A DNA stretch of 64,000 nt from Nitrospira sp. GTDB lineage: Bacteria; Nitrospirota; Nitrospiria; Nitrospirales; Nitrospiraceae. Position 1 is the stretch's first letter. The number at the start of each line of letters is the position of its first letter. Below are positions 8,356 through 16,466 of the stretch, one piece after another. The stretch covers positions 124,001 through 188,000 of the forward strand of contig JARFXO010000001.1 of assembly GCA_029194665.1 (NCBI GenBank), written 5' to 3'. The notes below the pieces were generated by a model. That model had not been told where the DNA came from. It was given only the letters and a program-made list of their open reading frames with translations, and ran no database searches. The translations under genes and the position numbers were made by a program.

Positions 8356-8955
8356 TCACTTTTCAGCCGTGATGAGCTCGAATTGTTGCGGTTCCTTGTC
8401 CTGTTCCTTAGCCTGCTTTCGTCCGACAGGATCGAGGGCGACCCTGGCCAGTTCGATATCGGCCATGGCGACGCTCGCCACTTGGAGATGACGGTCTTTG
8501 AGTTTTTCCGCCACTACGGCCTCCACCCTGCTTACGATTTCAGAACCGTGCTCCAGCACCGTGACCATAGGATAGCGAGAGACGGCGCTCCGGATGGCGG
8601 CCAGCAACTCGGGTCTGACGACCCGAGGATAGAATTCCGATCCTATGTCTTGAGCGAGGAAGGACACCTCGTCAGGAATGGGTCTCATGACAATGACGGT
8701 CTTGAGGATGACCGGCAGGTGGTCTGAACTTAAGGCTTCGATCGTTTCGGTGTAACTGTGCCATTGCACGTTGTACAGGTAGATTTGGCTCCATGGCGCT
8801 CGCCAATAGAATCCGCTCTTGAGTGGTTGGGTGGTTAACCCCCCTGTCAGAGGATTCCAATGTACCCCCCGATGACCAGGGTGGACGGTGGTCCCGCAGG
8901 CTGGCAATGAGACCAGAACCAGGACAAGAAATATGGTCTTCGTAAGATAGCGCAT
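8356..8955 (-). CDS. truncated paralogue of the SPFH lipoprotein
   Basis: A 199-aa protein that aligns from its first residue with the lipoprotein at 5408-6310. Shared features are the L-P-A-C-G lipobox, SGFYWRAPW, an ALSSDH region, VVRPELLAAIRSAV and a start of the charged helix. It stops at E-L-I-T-A-E-K, exactly where the full copy goes on into its long coiled coil. The SPFH domain is whole but the oligomerising coiled coil and tail (about 100 residues) are missing. It may still be expressed as a lipid-anchored SPFH domain, or it may be a decaying duplicate. Confidence 0.75.
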   Translation of the reverse strand: MRYLTKTIFLVLVLVSLPACGTTVHPGHRGVHWNPLTGGLTTQPLKSGFYWRAPWSQIYLYNVQWHSYTETIEALSSDHLPVILKTVIVMRPIPDEVSFLAQDIGSEFYPRVVRPELLAAIRSAVSRYPMVTVLEHGSEIVSRVEAVVAEKLKDRHLQVASVAMADIELARVALDPVGRKQAKEQDKEPQQFELITAEK

Positions 8956-9407
8956 CGTGCTTCTGTCTCTCGCGAGTCTGGGCTTTGGGTTACCCCGGCG
9001 AAGTTCCGACCGTTTGCATGGACGAAATCATCTGTTGGTGCCACCTTGGCCCCGATTACGCGAAGTTACATTATAGGAATGAGCAAGACTCACACCCCAA
9101 ACAGTAAAATCGCGCGATCTACAAGTTGTTATTTTTATTAGCTAAACTTCCGTGACGAGATGGAAGGAAAGATTCGATAGGAGGATTGATTTTAGAATTC
9201 GCACTGTGTACAGTGTGCAATATCGCTCGTTTTATCATGTGGATTGCTGAAAAAACATCCGCAGCCAAAAGAAGTTGAATGTGCGTAGGAGTCCGAGTCT
9301 TACAGTCATTGAAGAGGCTTCTGTCCCGTCTCCGTTACTGTTTCACGATTTGTTGGTGAGTCAGGGAGACTCCGACAGACTATCAACTTATAGAGGAGGG
9401 ATGGGTC
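8956..9407. other. intergenic region between divergent genes
   Basis: A 452-bp AT-richer stretch between the divergent truncated SPFH gene and the carbonic anhydrase gene. It must hold promoters for both, but I cannot place a confident -35/-10 pair. Its clearest element is the near-palindrome at 9201-9218. Confidence 0.5.
9201..9218. promoter_or_regulatory. near-palindrome upstream of carbonic anhydrase gene
   Basis: GCACTGTGTACAGTGTGC contains ACTGT-GT-ACAGT with imperfectly matching GCAC/GTGC ends. It lies about 190 bases upstream of the carbonic anhydrase start and could be an operator. No regulator is evident. Confidence 0.25.
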
Positions 9408-10316
9408 ATGGATACACTGAGTCCAGCAGTCGCAGATAGCCTGTTGCCCCACAGAGACTTGGCGAGGATGGTGATTCGGATCATGATGCTAACGCTCGCG
9501 TTGTCGGTGCCGGGGTGCGCGTATGCGGGAGAGACAGGGCACAGCTCATGGGGCTATGACGGGGATCGTGGACCGCTTCATTGGGGCAAGCTCGGGCCGG
9601 AATCCTCTCTCTGTGAAAAAGGCATGAACCAGTCACCGATCGATCTGTTGCGCACCCGCAAGACGACACTCGACGACATTCAGTTTTCTTATAGAGACGC
9701 TCCCTTCCATGTGGTCAACAACGGGCATACACTACAAGAAGTGGAACCGGTTTCAGAAACGGCCAAGTCCCGTTATCCCAAGCACGGCCAGACGGTGCTC
9801 CATTTTGACAAGGACAGCGCTATCGTATTTGATGATGACCTCTACTTGCTTGAACAATTTCATTTCCATACTCCGAGTGAACACACGGTCGATCAGAGAC
9901 ATTACCCGATGGAACTGCATCTGGTGCATCACAACGAGCGACATGAAGCGGCGGTGGTTGCCGTCTTCATGGAGGAGGGGAAACACAATCCGTTTTTCGA
10001 GACATTTTTAGAGCATGCTCCTACCAAGGTCGGGGAAATCATGGATGACCACAACCATTCCGTCAATCCGATAACTCTCTTACCCGAACGGCGCTCCTAC
10101 TACCTATACTCGGGATCCTTCACCACTCCACCATGCTCCGAAGGGGTCATTTGGATGGTCATGCACGATACCATCGAAGTCTCCGCTGAACAGATCCAGA
10201 AGTTCCGCGCGCTCGTGGGACATGATAATGTGCGACCGACGCAACCTTTGCATAAACGCTTCGTGCTGGAGACGAATTTCGCGAATGCAACGACCGCGAC
10301 GACCGCGACGAAGTAG
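9408..10316 (+). CDS. alpha-type carbonic anhydrase, exported
   Basis: A 302-aa zinc enzyme for CO2/bicarbonate interconversion. An extended N-terminal leader holds a hydrophobic signal segment ending near residue 41 (A-Y-A-G), so it should act in the periplasm. The three zinc ligands are visible as two His in QFHFHTPSEH and one in ELHLVHHN; the family signatures NQSPIDL and FTTPPCSEGVIW are also present. AGGAGG eight bases ahead of ATG 9408 fixes the start, although ATG 9465 would give a more ordinary signal peptide. The extreme C terminus is a small Ala-Thr repeat. It probably serves inorganic carbon supply or pH balance. Confidence 0.93.
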   Translation: MDTLSPAVADSLLPHRDLARMVIRIMMLTLALSVPGCAYAGETGHSSWGYDGDRGPLHWGKLGPESSLCEKGMNQSPIDLLRTRKTTLDDIQFSYRDAPFHVVNNGHTLQEVEPVSETAKSRYPKHGQTVLHFDKDSAIVFDDDLYLLEQFHFHTPSEHTVDQRHYPMELHLVHHNERHEAAVVAVFMEEGKHNPFFETFLEHAPTKVGEIMDDHNHSVNPITLLPERRSYYLYSGSFTTPPCSEGVIWMVMHDTIEVSAEQIQKFRALVGHDNVRPTQPLHKRFVLETNFANATTATTATK

Positions 10317-10406
10317 TGATTGTGGGTTTGGTCGCAAATCTCTCGGAGGTCTCAGAACGTACGTAATGGTTCCACAGGACGGAACACCGATTCTCAGAGA
10401 CTCTAT

Positions 10407-10447
10407 ACACTCTCATTCGTCGGTAGCGTTGCCGACGGTGAGAGTGT
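10407..10447. repeat. long hairpin-forming inverted repeat
   Basis: ACACTCTCA-TT-CGTCGG and CCGACG-G-TGAGAGTGT pair over 15 bases around an 8-base loop. It lies 90 bases past the carbonic anhydrase stop and could end or stabilise that transcript. No T-tract follows, so a standard intrinsic terminator is not shown. Confidence 0.5.
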
Positions 10448-10548
10448 GTACAGCTTCACTTCCGGGTGAGATGAAGAACGGTGCTTGGCCACTAACGGCT
10501 TCTCGTTGAGTTACCCGAACGAACCGCTTCATCACTAGGTCACCCCAA

Positions 10549-10680
10549 CAGGCTGCGAAAAAAGTTCCTTCGTGTGATTCGACAGGCACAGCACGAACGG
10601 AAACCCTTCGGTAGATTCAATGATCACTCCGTTCATCCTTCGAGAGCCTCAGGACGAACGGAGGGTTTTCCAGCAGCCTG
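10549..10680. repeat. MITE/REP-like element with inner palindrome
   Basis: The ends CAGGCTGC-GAAAA and TTTTCC-AGCAGCCTG are imperfect inverted repeats. Inside, two related units begin CCTTCG and end CGAACGG, and the second lies in the hairpin CCGTTCATCCT...AGGACGAACGG (10629-10661). No coding sequence is present. This is the layout of a non-autonomous intergenic repeat. Confidence 0.6.
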
Positions 10681-10861
10681 CTCTGTTCGATACATCCAAG
10701 CTGTAGGTGGCCGGTTGACGTAGTCGAGCTCAGCGACTCTATGCCCTTCTGTCTGCTTTCTTGCCGTCATAGGTGAAGAAGTAGACCCTCCCCCATGTGG
10801 TGACTGCCGGGAAAACGAAGCTGCTCTTCTTCCATCACGCACGGGCTCCTCACGCAAAGCC

Positions 10862-11623
10862 CTACAGATTGATGAAAAAATTAAATAAGATGGTGTGGTT
10901 CATCGTGTTGGCAAGATCAGGGATCGACCTGACGTTGCCCAGCTGATTTTGGTAACCGAAGTCCATGTTGAACCGTTTAGAGAACGTCCGGTTGATGCCG
11001 ATAAAAAACCGATTTTGATCGAATCCGGCTTCTGGTCCTCTACGACCTTCGACCGTGTTGAGGTTGATGAAGACCTCGTCGTAGGTGGCAAAGGCCCACT
11101 CCGGAGCAATGGGCAAAGGATACAGTCCCCGCCACATCAGACGGAGCCGCACCGCAGTACCGGCTGCACCCTCGATCCAGCGTTCTTCCAGGCGAACGCG
11201 GCTCAGGGTGTTCCAAGATTGGAACTTATGCACATAGTTGGCTTGCTGGTAGATCCGGTTTTCTTCGAAGAAGGACGACTGAGGTGGTGTGTGCGGCACA
11301 TTAAAGTTACCGACCCAGGCGTAACCTTGCCATATGGAGAGCTTCTCCGTCAGCTGATAGCCGGCTGCCGGACGGAGTAAGAGCTGACCAATGTCGCCGC
11401 CATCGTCGAGATCGAAGAAGCGTGGGTTGACTTCCATGTAGGCGTAAAACGACTTGGGAAGCTTCACCGTCATGAAAACAGGTGCCCACAGGGCTAAGTC
11501 CTGTTTGAATGTCGAGGGGGACTGGGCAAAGGCTACAGGGCTCAGAAGCAGACTCCAGACGAGGACTGAGATGCTGATGATGCCCGCGACCTTACGTCTT
11601 CGGTGATGTGCCACTTGCTGCAT
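10862..11623 (-). CDS. DUF2490-like outer membrane beta protein
   Basis: A 253-aa protein with an N-terminal signal peptide (hydrophobic core about 13-33, ending A-F-A-Q) followed by alternating aromatic and polar beta strands and a terminal Phe-rich strand, as in outer membrane barrels. The mid-region (R-P-A-A-G-Y, SIWQGYAW, RVRLEERW, R-L-R-x-M-W-R) resembles DUF2490 proteins. The physiological role is unknown. A strong GC hairpin sits in its presumed 5' leader. Confidence 0.75.
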   Translation of the reverse strand: MQQVAHHRRRKVAGIISISVLVWSLLLSPVAFAQSPSTFKQDLALWAPVFMTVKLPKSFYAYMEVNPRFFDLDDGGDIGQLLLRPAAGYQLTEKLSIWQGYAWVGNFNVPHTPPQSSFFEENRIYQQANYVHKFQSWNTLSRVRLEERWIEGAAGTAVRLRLMWRGLYPLPIAPEWAFATYDEVFINLNTVEGRRGPEAGFDQNRFFIGINRTFSKRFNMDFGYQNQLGNVRSIPDLANTMNHTILFNFFINL

Positions 11624-11670
11624 AATTACCTCCTAGCACAGATTGATGCTCGGCGCTTCCGAGGTCTCCG

Positions 11671-11689
11671 GCCCCCGACTCTCGGGGGC
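11671..11689. promoter_or_regulatory. GC-rich hairpin upstream of the DUF2490-like gene
   Basis: GCCCCCGA-CTC-TCGGGGGC is a perfect 8-bp stem with a 3-base loop, 48 bases upstream of the start codon on the minus strand. It may be a leader structure. No anti-Shine-Dalgarno pairing or T-tract is apparent. Confidence 0.4.
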
Positions 11690-11716
11690 AGCGATCTCCC
11701 TTCTTGGATCGCTTAG

Positions 11717-11814
11717 GGAAGGTCTGATTTATTCAAAGTTCCGACAAATAATCAGCTCAATTCCCCGTGTTTTGAGTGCCAACTGATTAAAATCAGGAAT
11801 TAATCAGACCTTCC
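11717..11814. mobile_element. 98-bp MITE flanked by TTAG duplication
   Basis: The left end GGAAGGTCTGATTTATTC and the right end reverse complement GGAAGGTCTGATTAATTC form 18-bp terminal inverted repeats with one mismatch. Directly outside both ends stands TTAG (11713-11716 and 11815-11818), a 4-bp target duplication. There is no coding capacity. A YTAR-type 4-bp target and such ends suggest an IS5-group parent, which is not in the window. Confidence 0.8.
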
Positions 11815-11930
11815 TTAGTTCAGGATAACTCTTTGTCTAGCCGGGACTTAACGTTAGAACGTTTCCTCGGCCACAATCTTGTACCTCTTCCAAGAAGAAA
11901 TCGCTAGTCAGAAATGTGAACTTCGATCGT

Positions 11931-12050
11931 CAGGCGCCATGGATTTGGCGCAAGAAACGACAGGGTCGTCTGAAGATTCTTAGGCGAACGGTTGAGCGAA
12001 TAGGCGATCATCCTCCTTCTACGTGGAGATGGGCTAGGAGCGATCCTCCG
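11931..12050 (+). pseudogene. decayed 3' end of a second arfB copy
   Basis: The sequence aligns with the 3' end of the intact arfB gene and its downstream flank (about 20284-20400). It encodes R-K-K-R-Q-G-R-L-K-I-L-R-R-T-V-E-R where intact ArfB ends G-K-K-R-Q-G-R-L-K-A-L-R-G-T-V-E-R. The stop is displaced by an inserted base, and the shared words continue past the gene (GGGCTAGGA). The body of the gene, with its GGQ region, is missing. Confidence 0.65.
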
Positions 12051-12183
12051 TGATTGTTTCCGATGTAGGAGGAGGGGATAAAGCTGGAGAAGCACGGATC
12101 GGGATGAAGTGAGGAGTCAAACGGGTGAGAGTCGCCTTCGGGAAAGCTCTGTTGCCTTCTCTCATATGTGAAGGAGCTTCGAG

Positions 12184-12693
12184 TTACAAGCTGTGTTCGC
12201 GTTGTGGAGCCGGTGCGGATTCCGTTGATTCGACATGCAGGGGGCCGACTTCGGCCTGCCTATGGCGGTCCATTTCCATTCGGAGTTCTTGTGTCATTTC
12301 TTCCGTTTTCTTCCAAGCCCACCGCCAGGTTTGTGCAAACCCGACCAGCGCGAAACTGATCGTCAAGTAGACGGCGATCCCGGCTTGATCCTCCAGATCA
12401 GTAAAGGTAAGGCTAGAACGGGGATGAATGAAGACCCAATTGGCAATCAGGCCGCCTAAGACAACCGTCACGACCGATGGCCCTATCCCGCCATACCACG
12501 TGGTAACTGCTATAGCCACGAGGAATGCGACATAGGCCAAGCGATCGTCGAGGTAAGAATCAAGAGACAAGCGCAGAACAAACGCAAAAAACGTTGCGCC
12601 GATGGCCACACCATACTCTCTACCCAGCTGCGGGCTGAGCGGGGTCCATCTCATTTCTGGCCGCTGCGGCGGGTGCTCCGAATCTTTGCCCAT
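12184..12693 (-). CDS. DUF4118 membrane protein, KdpD-like sensor membrane domain
   Basis: A 169-aa protein with three to four closely spaced transmembrane helices (about 28-120), including YGGIGPSVVTVVLGGLIANW and a following LTFTD stretch. This is the pattern of the DUF4118 membrane module found in KdpD and many PAS kinases. After the last helix a short charged helix (KKTEEMTQELRMEMDRHR) looks like the start of a signalling linker, but no kinase or PAS domain follows. It may be a truncated sensor kinase or a stand-alone membrane sensor. Confidence 0.7.
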   Translation of the reverse strand: MGKDSEHPPQRPEMRWTPLSPQLGREYGVAIGATFFAFVLRLSLDSYLDDRLAYVAFLVAIAVTTWYGGIGPSVVTVVLGGLIANWVFIHPRSSLTFTDLEDQAGIAVYLTISFALVGFAQTWRWAWKKTEEMTQELRMEMDRHRQAEVGPLHVESTESAPAPQREHSL

Positions 12694-13064
12694 GATGGCT
12701 GCCGTGGCCTCACCTGGTAATGCCGTCTGCGGAGAAGGTTACGCTCGTGGGCTTCTACGTCATTCTCGATCTGTGAAAGGAACCGCTCCATTGAAAAGAT
12801 TCCATCAATGAACCGTAGGGTATGACATCATGAGGAACGCGCACTGGATCATATGCCAACGGCACAAGGAATGAAAGCAGAGAACTGAGTCCCTTAAAAT
12901 GTGCCGATCCAGCGCCTACTGTGATCTCCGGTTTTGTGCCCCCGGTCGGCAGGGTAAGAAACCGCACTTCGTTGCTGAGATCAGGCTGGTGGTCAGGACT
13001 TTATCGCTCGGTCAGTTTTCACCGCTTGGACTGTCATGCTAGCTCGATGAAACGGAGGGGAACG
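12694..13064. other. no gene recognised
   Basis: A 371-bp gap between two minus-strand genes. The short frames on either strand lack recognisable motifs, and I see no repeat or clear terminator. Confidence 0.45.
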
Positions 13065-14459
13065 TTACCGTGGTGTATCCGTGAGCTTTTTCAATCGTCG
13101 GTCCAGCGAGAATCGGGTGAGGCCCAGTTGCTTGGCAGCCAAACTTTTGTTGTAGTCGGCCAGCCGTAAGACTTCTTCGATGATGGAGTCTTCGATTCGC
13201 TCCAGCGTGTGCTTGCCGACTTGCATTTCAATGCGAATCACGCGCTCAGCCCCTTGGGAAACAGACGTGGTGGTTTGCCCGACCTGTTCATGGAGTTCTC
13301 GCGGGAGATAGTTCGCCGTCAGCGTTTGTCCCGAGCAGAAAATCATGGCTCGTTCGAGGGTGTTTTCCAGTTCTCGAATATTCCCGGGATATTGATATCG
13401 CTCCAACATTGCGCGAGCTTCCGAGTCCAATTCTGGGATAGGCTTGCCGAATTCCCGTGCAAAGCGGACGATCGTTTTCCGACAGAGAGGAATAATGTCT
13501 TCGAATCGCTTACGAAGGGGAGGGATCTCAAATGAGACGACATTGAGACGAAAATAGAGATCTTCGCGAAAGGCTCCTCGTTCCACCTCTTTCTTGATTT
13601 CTCTGTTCGTCGCGGTAATGAGGCGGAAATCAGCCCCGAGATCGTCAGTTCCCCCTAGCCGCCTGAATGATCGTTCTTGAATCACCCGCAGCAGCTTTGC
13701 CTGCATCGTCAGATCGAGATCCCCAATCTCATCCAGAAACAGCGTGCCGCCTTCCGCCTTTTCGAGCAAGCCCAGCTTGCGCTGGTTGGCACCGGTAAAG
13801 GCGCCCCGTTCGTATCCGAACAATTCACTTTCAAAGAGCTCCTTGGGAATCGCCGTGCAGTTGACCCCCACGAAGGGACCCGACGCCCTCGGCCCATTGT
13901 GATGGATCACCCTTGCCAGGAACTCTTTCCCTGTTCCGGTCTCGCCCAACAGCATCACGGTAGGTTTTGGATTCTCCGCGACTTCTCGAACTTGGTCGAG
14001 CAACTGTTTCATCGCGCGGCTGTGAGCCTCGACGTTACTCAGATGGTAGCGGTTGGTCTGGCCATCAAGTTCCGATTCCAGGCGGCGGCGTAATTTTAGG
14101 ATTTCAATCGCACGGTTGACGACCTCCTCCACTCCTTCCAGATCGACCGTTTTGATCAAGAAATCGTACGCTCCCAATTTCATGGCTTCCACCGCATCCT
14201 GCACTGTCCCATATGCGGTCAGCATGATGACGAGGGCGGAGGGAGCAAGTTGACGCACGTGTTTGAGGGCATCAAGACCGCTGATGCCGGGCATCCTCAG
14301 ATCGAGCAGCACAAGCTCAGGGAGCTTGTGCTCAAGCTCTCGCAGCAACACCTCGCCGGATTCATAGCCGGTAGCGAAATGTCCTTGTCTGTTCAGCCGC
14401 TTGACGATGGCCGTGCGAATGACTTGTTCGTCGTCGACCACAAAAACGACTGTGTGCAT
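13065..14459 (-). CDS. sigma-54-dependent response regulator with complete domain set
   Basis: A 464-aa NtrC-type activator. The receiver (about 1-120) has DDE and phosphoacceptor L-L-D-L-R-M-P. The AAA+ domain (about 145-380) has GETGTGKE and a canonical GAFTGA loop. A C-terminal helix-turn-helix contains YNKSLAAKQLGLTRFSL. The conserved receiver Lys is in K-T-V-D-L rather than the usual K-P. The start lies three bases after the upstream kinase stop, so kinase and regulator are almost certainly co-translated. Its targets are not shown; candidates are discussed with the nxrA promoter. Confidence 0.93.
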   Translation of the reverse strand: MHTVVFVVDDEQVIRTAIVKRLNRQGHFATGYESGEVLLRELEHKLPELVLLDLRMPGISGLDALKHVRQLAPSALVIMLTAYGTVQDAVEAMKLGAYDFLIKTVDLEGVEEVVNRAIEILKLRRRLESELDGQTNRYHLSNVEAHSRAMKQLLDQVREVAENPKPTVMLLGETGTGKEFLARVIHHNGPRASGPFVGVNCTAIPKELFESELFGYERGAFTGANQRKLGLLEKAEGGTLFLDEIGDLDLTMQAKLLRVIQERSFRRLGGTDDLGADFRLITATNREIKKEVERGAFREDLYFRLNVVSFEIPPLRKRFEDIIPLCRKTIVRFAREFGKPIPELDSEARAMLERYQYPGNIRELENTLERAMIFCSGQTLTANYLPRELHEQVGQTTTSVSQGAERVIRIEMQVGKHTLERIEDSIIEEVLRLADYNKSLAAKQLGLTRFSLDRRLKKLTDTPR

Positions 14460-14462
14460 GCG

Positions 14463-16391
14463 TCAAACCCTTTCCAATGCAGTTCGTTGCTCCAACGGTA
14501 ACCAGATGCCGACAATCGTACCCTTTCCAACCTCGCTCGTGACATAGATGCTTCCCTCGTGGCTTTCAATGATATTCTGACAAATAGCCAACCCCAGTCC
14601 TGTTCCATGCTTTTTTCCGGACGTCACGAATGGTTGAAATACGTTGGGGAGCAACTCGGGAGGAATTCCCACACCTTCGTCCTTGACTTGAATCACCAAA
14701 CCGGGCCTCTCTTCCCGGAATAACTCGTGCCCGATGATCTCGATGGGAGCGCCACCCTTCGGAGTAGCATCAATTGCGTTGTCCACGACATTTAAGAGAA
14801 CCTGTCTCAGGAGGTCTCGATCGGCGATGAATTCGCTGATCATGGGTGAAATAGTGACCTTGATCGTGAGGTGCTTCTCCTCCAACCGGAGCCTCAACAT
14901 CTTGGAGACCTCATCGGCGAGTCGGGTAAGATCGATGCCTGTCGGTGCAGGGCGGCGCGGCCGTGCATAGTCCACGATCTGGCTAACGATTCGATCCAAT
15001 CGCCGAGTCTCCGACAAGATCACTTCGACTTCCTTTCGCTTCGGATCGCCGGATTCGAAGTCGTCCAACAACACCTTGGCGGTCGAACCGATGCCCACCA
15101 GCGGATTCCTGAGCTCATGGGCGATGCCGGCCGCAACTTGTCCCAACGTCGCCAACTTTTCCGCTCGCCGCAATTGCAATTGGAGATTGTCGAGGGTCGT
15201 AATGTCGATATTAAAGCCCACATAGACGACATCGGGACTGTCAAACTCCATGATGGGCACACGTTGACTTAAAACCGTTCGGATATTGCCGTCATCCTGA
15301 AGTAAGCGGAAAATGATTTCACAGGGTCTCCCCGCGGCGACGGCTTCTGCAAACGTCGTGACAACGCGGTCGCGATCTTCAGGATGCATCCGTTGGCGGA
15401 ATGTCTCGGGATCGGCAGCGGATTCAGGGTCCAGCCCCGCCAACTGCTGATTGTAACGATTGCTGAACGTGACTCTGATTCCTTTTGTCATAAAGATGCC
15501 GAGCGGTGCGTGATCCACGAGACCTCGATACTTCCCCTCGGATGCGGACAAGTGTGCATTCAGCTTCTTGAGGGTGGCTTCCGACTGCTGGACTTCGTCG
15601 AGATCTTTGCGGATCTGTAAGCTCATCTTTTTCATCACGGTGGTGAGCTCTCCGATTTCGTCTTTGCGGTCAAAGACAGGAATGGAGGGAATGGTCTGGC
15701 CGGCCGTGGAACCGACGACCTTCGATAAGGCCGTTAATGGAGTGGCGATGGAATGGGCAATGAGCGCCAGTGCGAGGATGACGAGGGTGAGCGTCACCAA
15801 TCCGCCGCCGAGAATGAGAAAGCGTGTCCACGTTCGATCGTAGCTCAATCGAGACAACTCCTGTTGCTGCATGCCATGTTGCTGTTGATCAAACCATTCC
15901 ATCCATTTCCGAACCTCACGCATGACCTCTCGACTTCGTCCCTCGCGAACATACCGTATGGCGTCGGCGCGATTTCCCTGCTGCATGCTTTGCAGCAAGG
16001 CTTCTTTCTCCAAATACGACTTCGTCACCAGGGCGCGAATGTCCTCGAAGCGTGCATGCTGTGCGGGAAGTTGGATTTCCAGCTCCTGGTCCATTGTCAT
16101 GACGCTTGTCCGCCCCTCCTGAAAGCGTGCCAGGTATCGATCGTCCTCAGAGATGACATAACCCAGAAATGCGGTTTCCAAATCTGCGATAGTGCGCACG
16201 TATTGGGCTGCCGTCTTTTGACGCTGGTAGAGGTGTGTCAGCCGTTCTTCACCCTGTATAAAATTCTGAACATCGAGATAGGTCATCATGCTGAATAACA
16301 TCAGAGAGACAAAGGGAATGGCCGGAATGAGAAGCAGCTTGGGAAGGATCGGGAGATCGTCTAAGAACTTCCGAGGAAAACGTCCTTGCAT
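14463..16391 (-). CDS. PAS sensor histidine kinase with periplasmic sensing domain
   Basis: A 642-aa membrane kinase. Transmembrane helix 1 is at about 20-40 and helix 2 at about 195-218, enclosing a helical CHASE3-like extracytoplasmic domain. HAMP and a coiled coil follow (about 218-285). The PAS domain is at about 285-410. HisKA has H-box IAHELRNPL, and HATPase_c carries the N-box VVDNAIDAT, DEGVGIPP and GTGLGLAI. ATG 16391 is preferred over GTG 16397. It is flanked by two EBPs in one operon and is the likely phosphodonor of the complete one at 13065. The signal sensed is unknown. Confidence 0.93.
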   Translation of the reverse strand: MQGRFPRKFLDDLPILPKLLLIPAIPFVSLMLFSMMTYLDVQNFIQGEERLTHLYQRQKTAAQYVRTIADLETAFLGYVISEDDRYLARFQEGRTSVMTMDQELEIQLPAQHARFEDIRALVTKSYLEKEALLQSMQQGNRADAIRYVREGRSREVMREVRKWMEWFDQQQHGMQQQELSRLSYDRTWTRFLILGGGLVTLTLVILALALIAHSIATPLTALSKVVGSTAGQTIPSIPVFDRKDEIGELTTVMKKMSLQIRKDLDEVQQSEATLKKLNAHLSASEGKYRGLVDHAPLGIFMTKGIRVTFSNRYNQQLAGLDPESAADPETFRQRMHPEDRDRVVTTFAEAVAAGRPCEIIFRLLQDDGNIRTVLSQRVPIMEFDSPDVVYVGFNIDITTLDNLQLQLRRAEKLATLGQVAAGIAHELRNPLVGIGSTAKVLLDDFESGDPKRKEVEVILSETRRLDRIVSQIVDYARPRRPAPTGIDLTRLADEVSKMLRLRLEEKHLTIKVTISPMISEFIADRDLLRQVLLNVVDNAIDATPKGGAPIEIIGHELFREERPGLVIQVKDEGVGIPPELLPNVFQPFVTSGKKHGTGLGLAICQNIIESHEGSIYVTSEVGKGTIVGIWLPLEQRTALERV

Positions 16392-16466
16392 AAACACTCC
16401 GACGACACCCGAATACTACCGACCATGTACCAACCGTTCGCGTTGACTGGCCGAACGCGCACGGCT

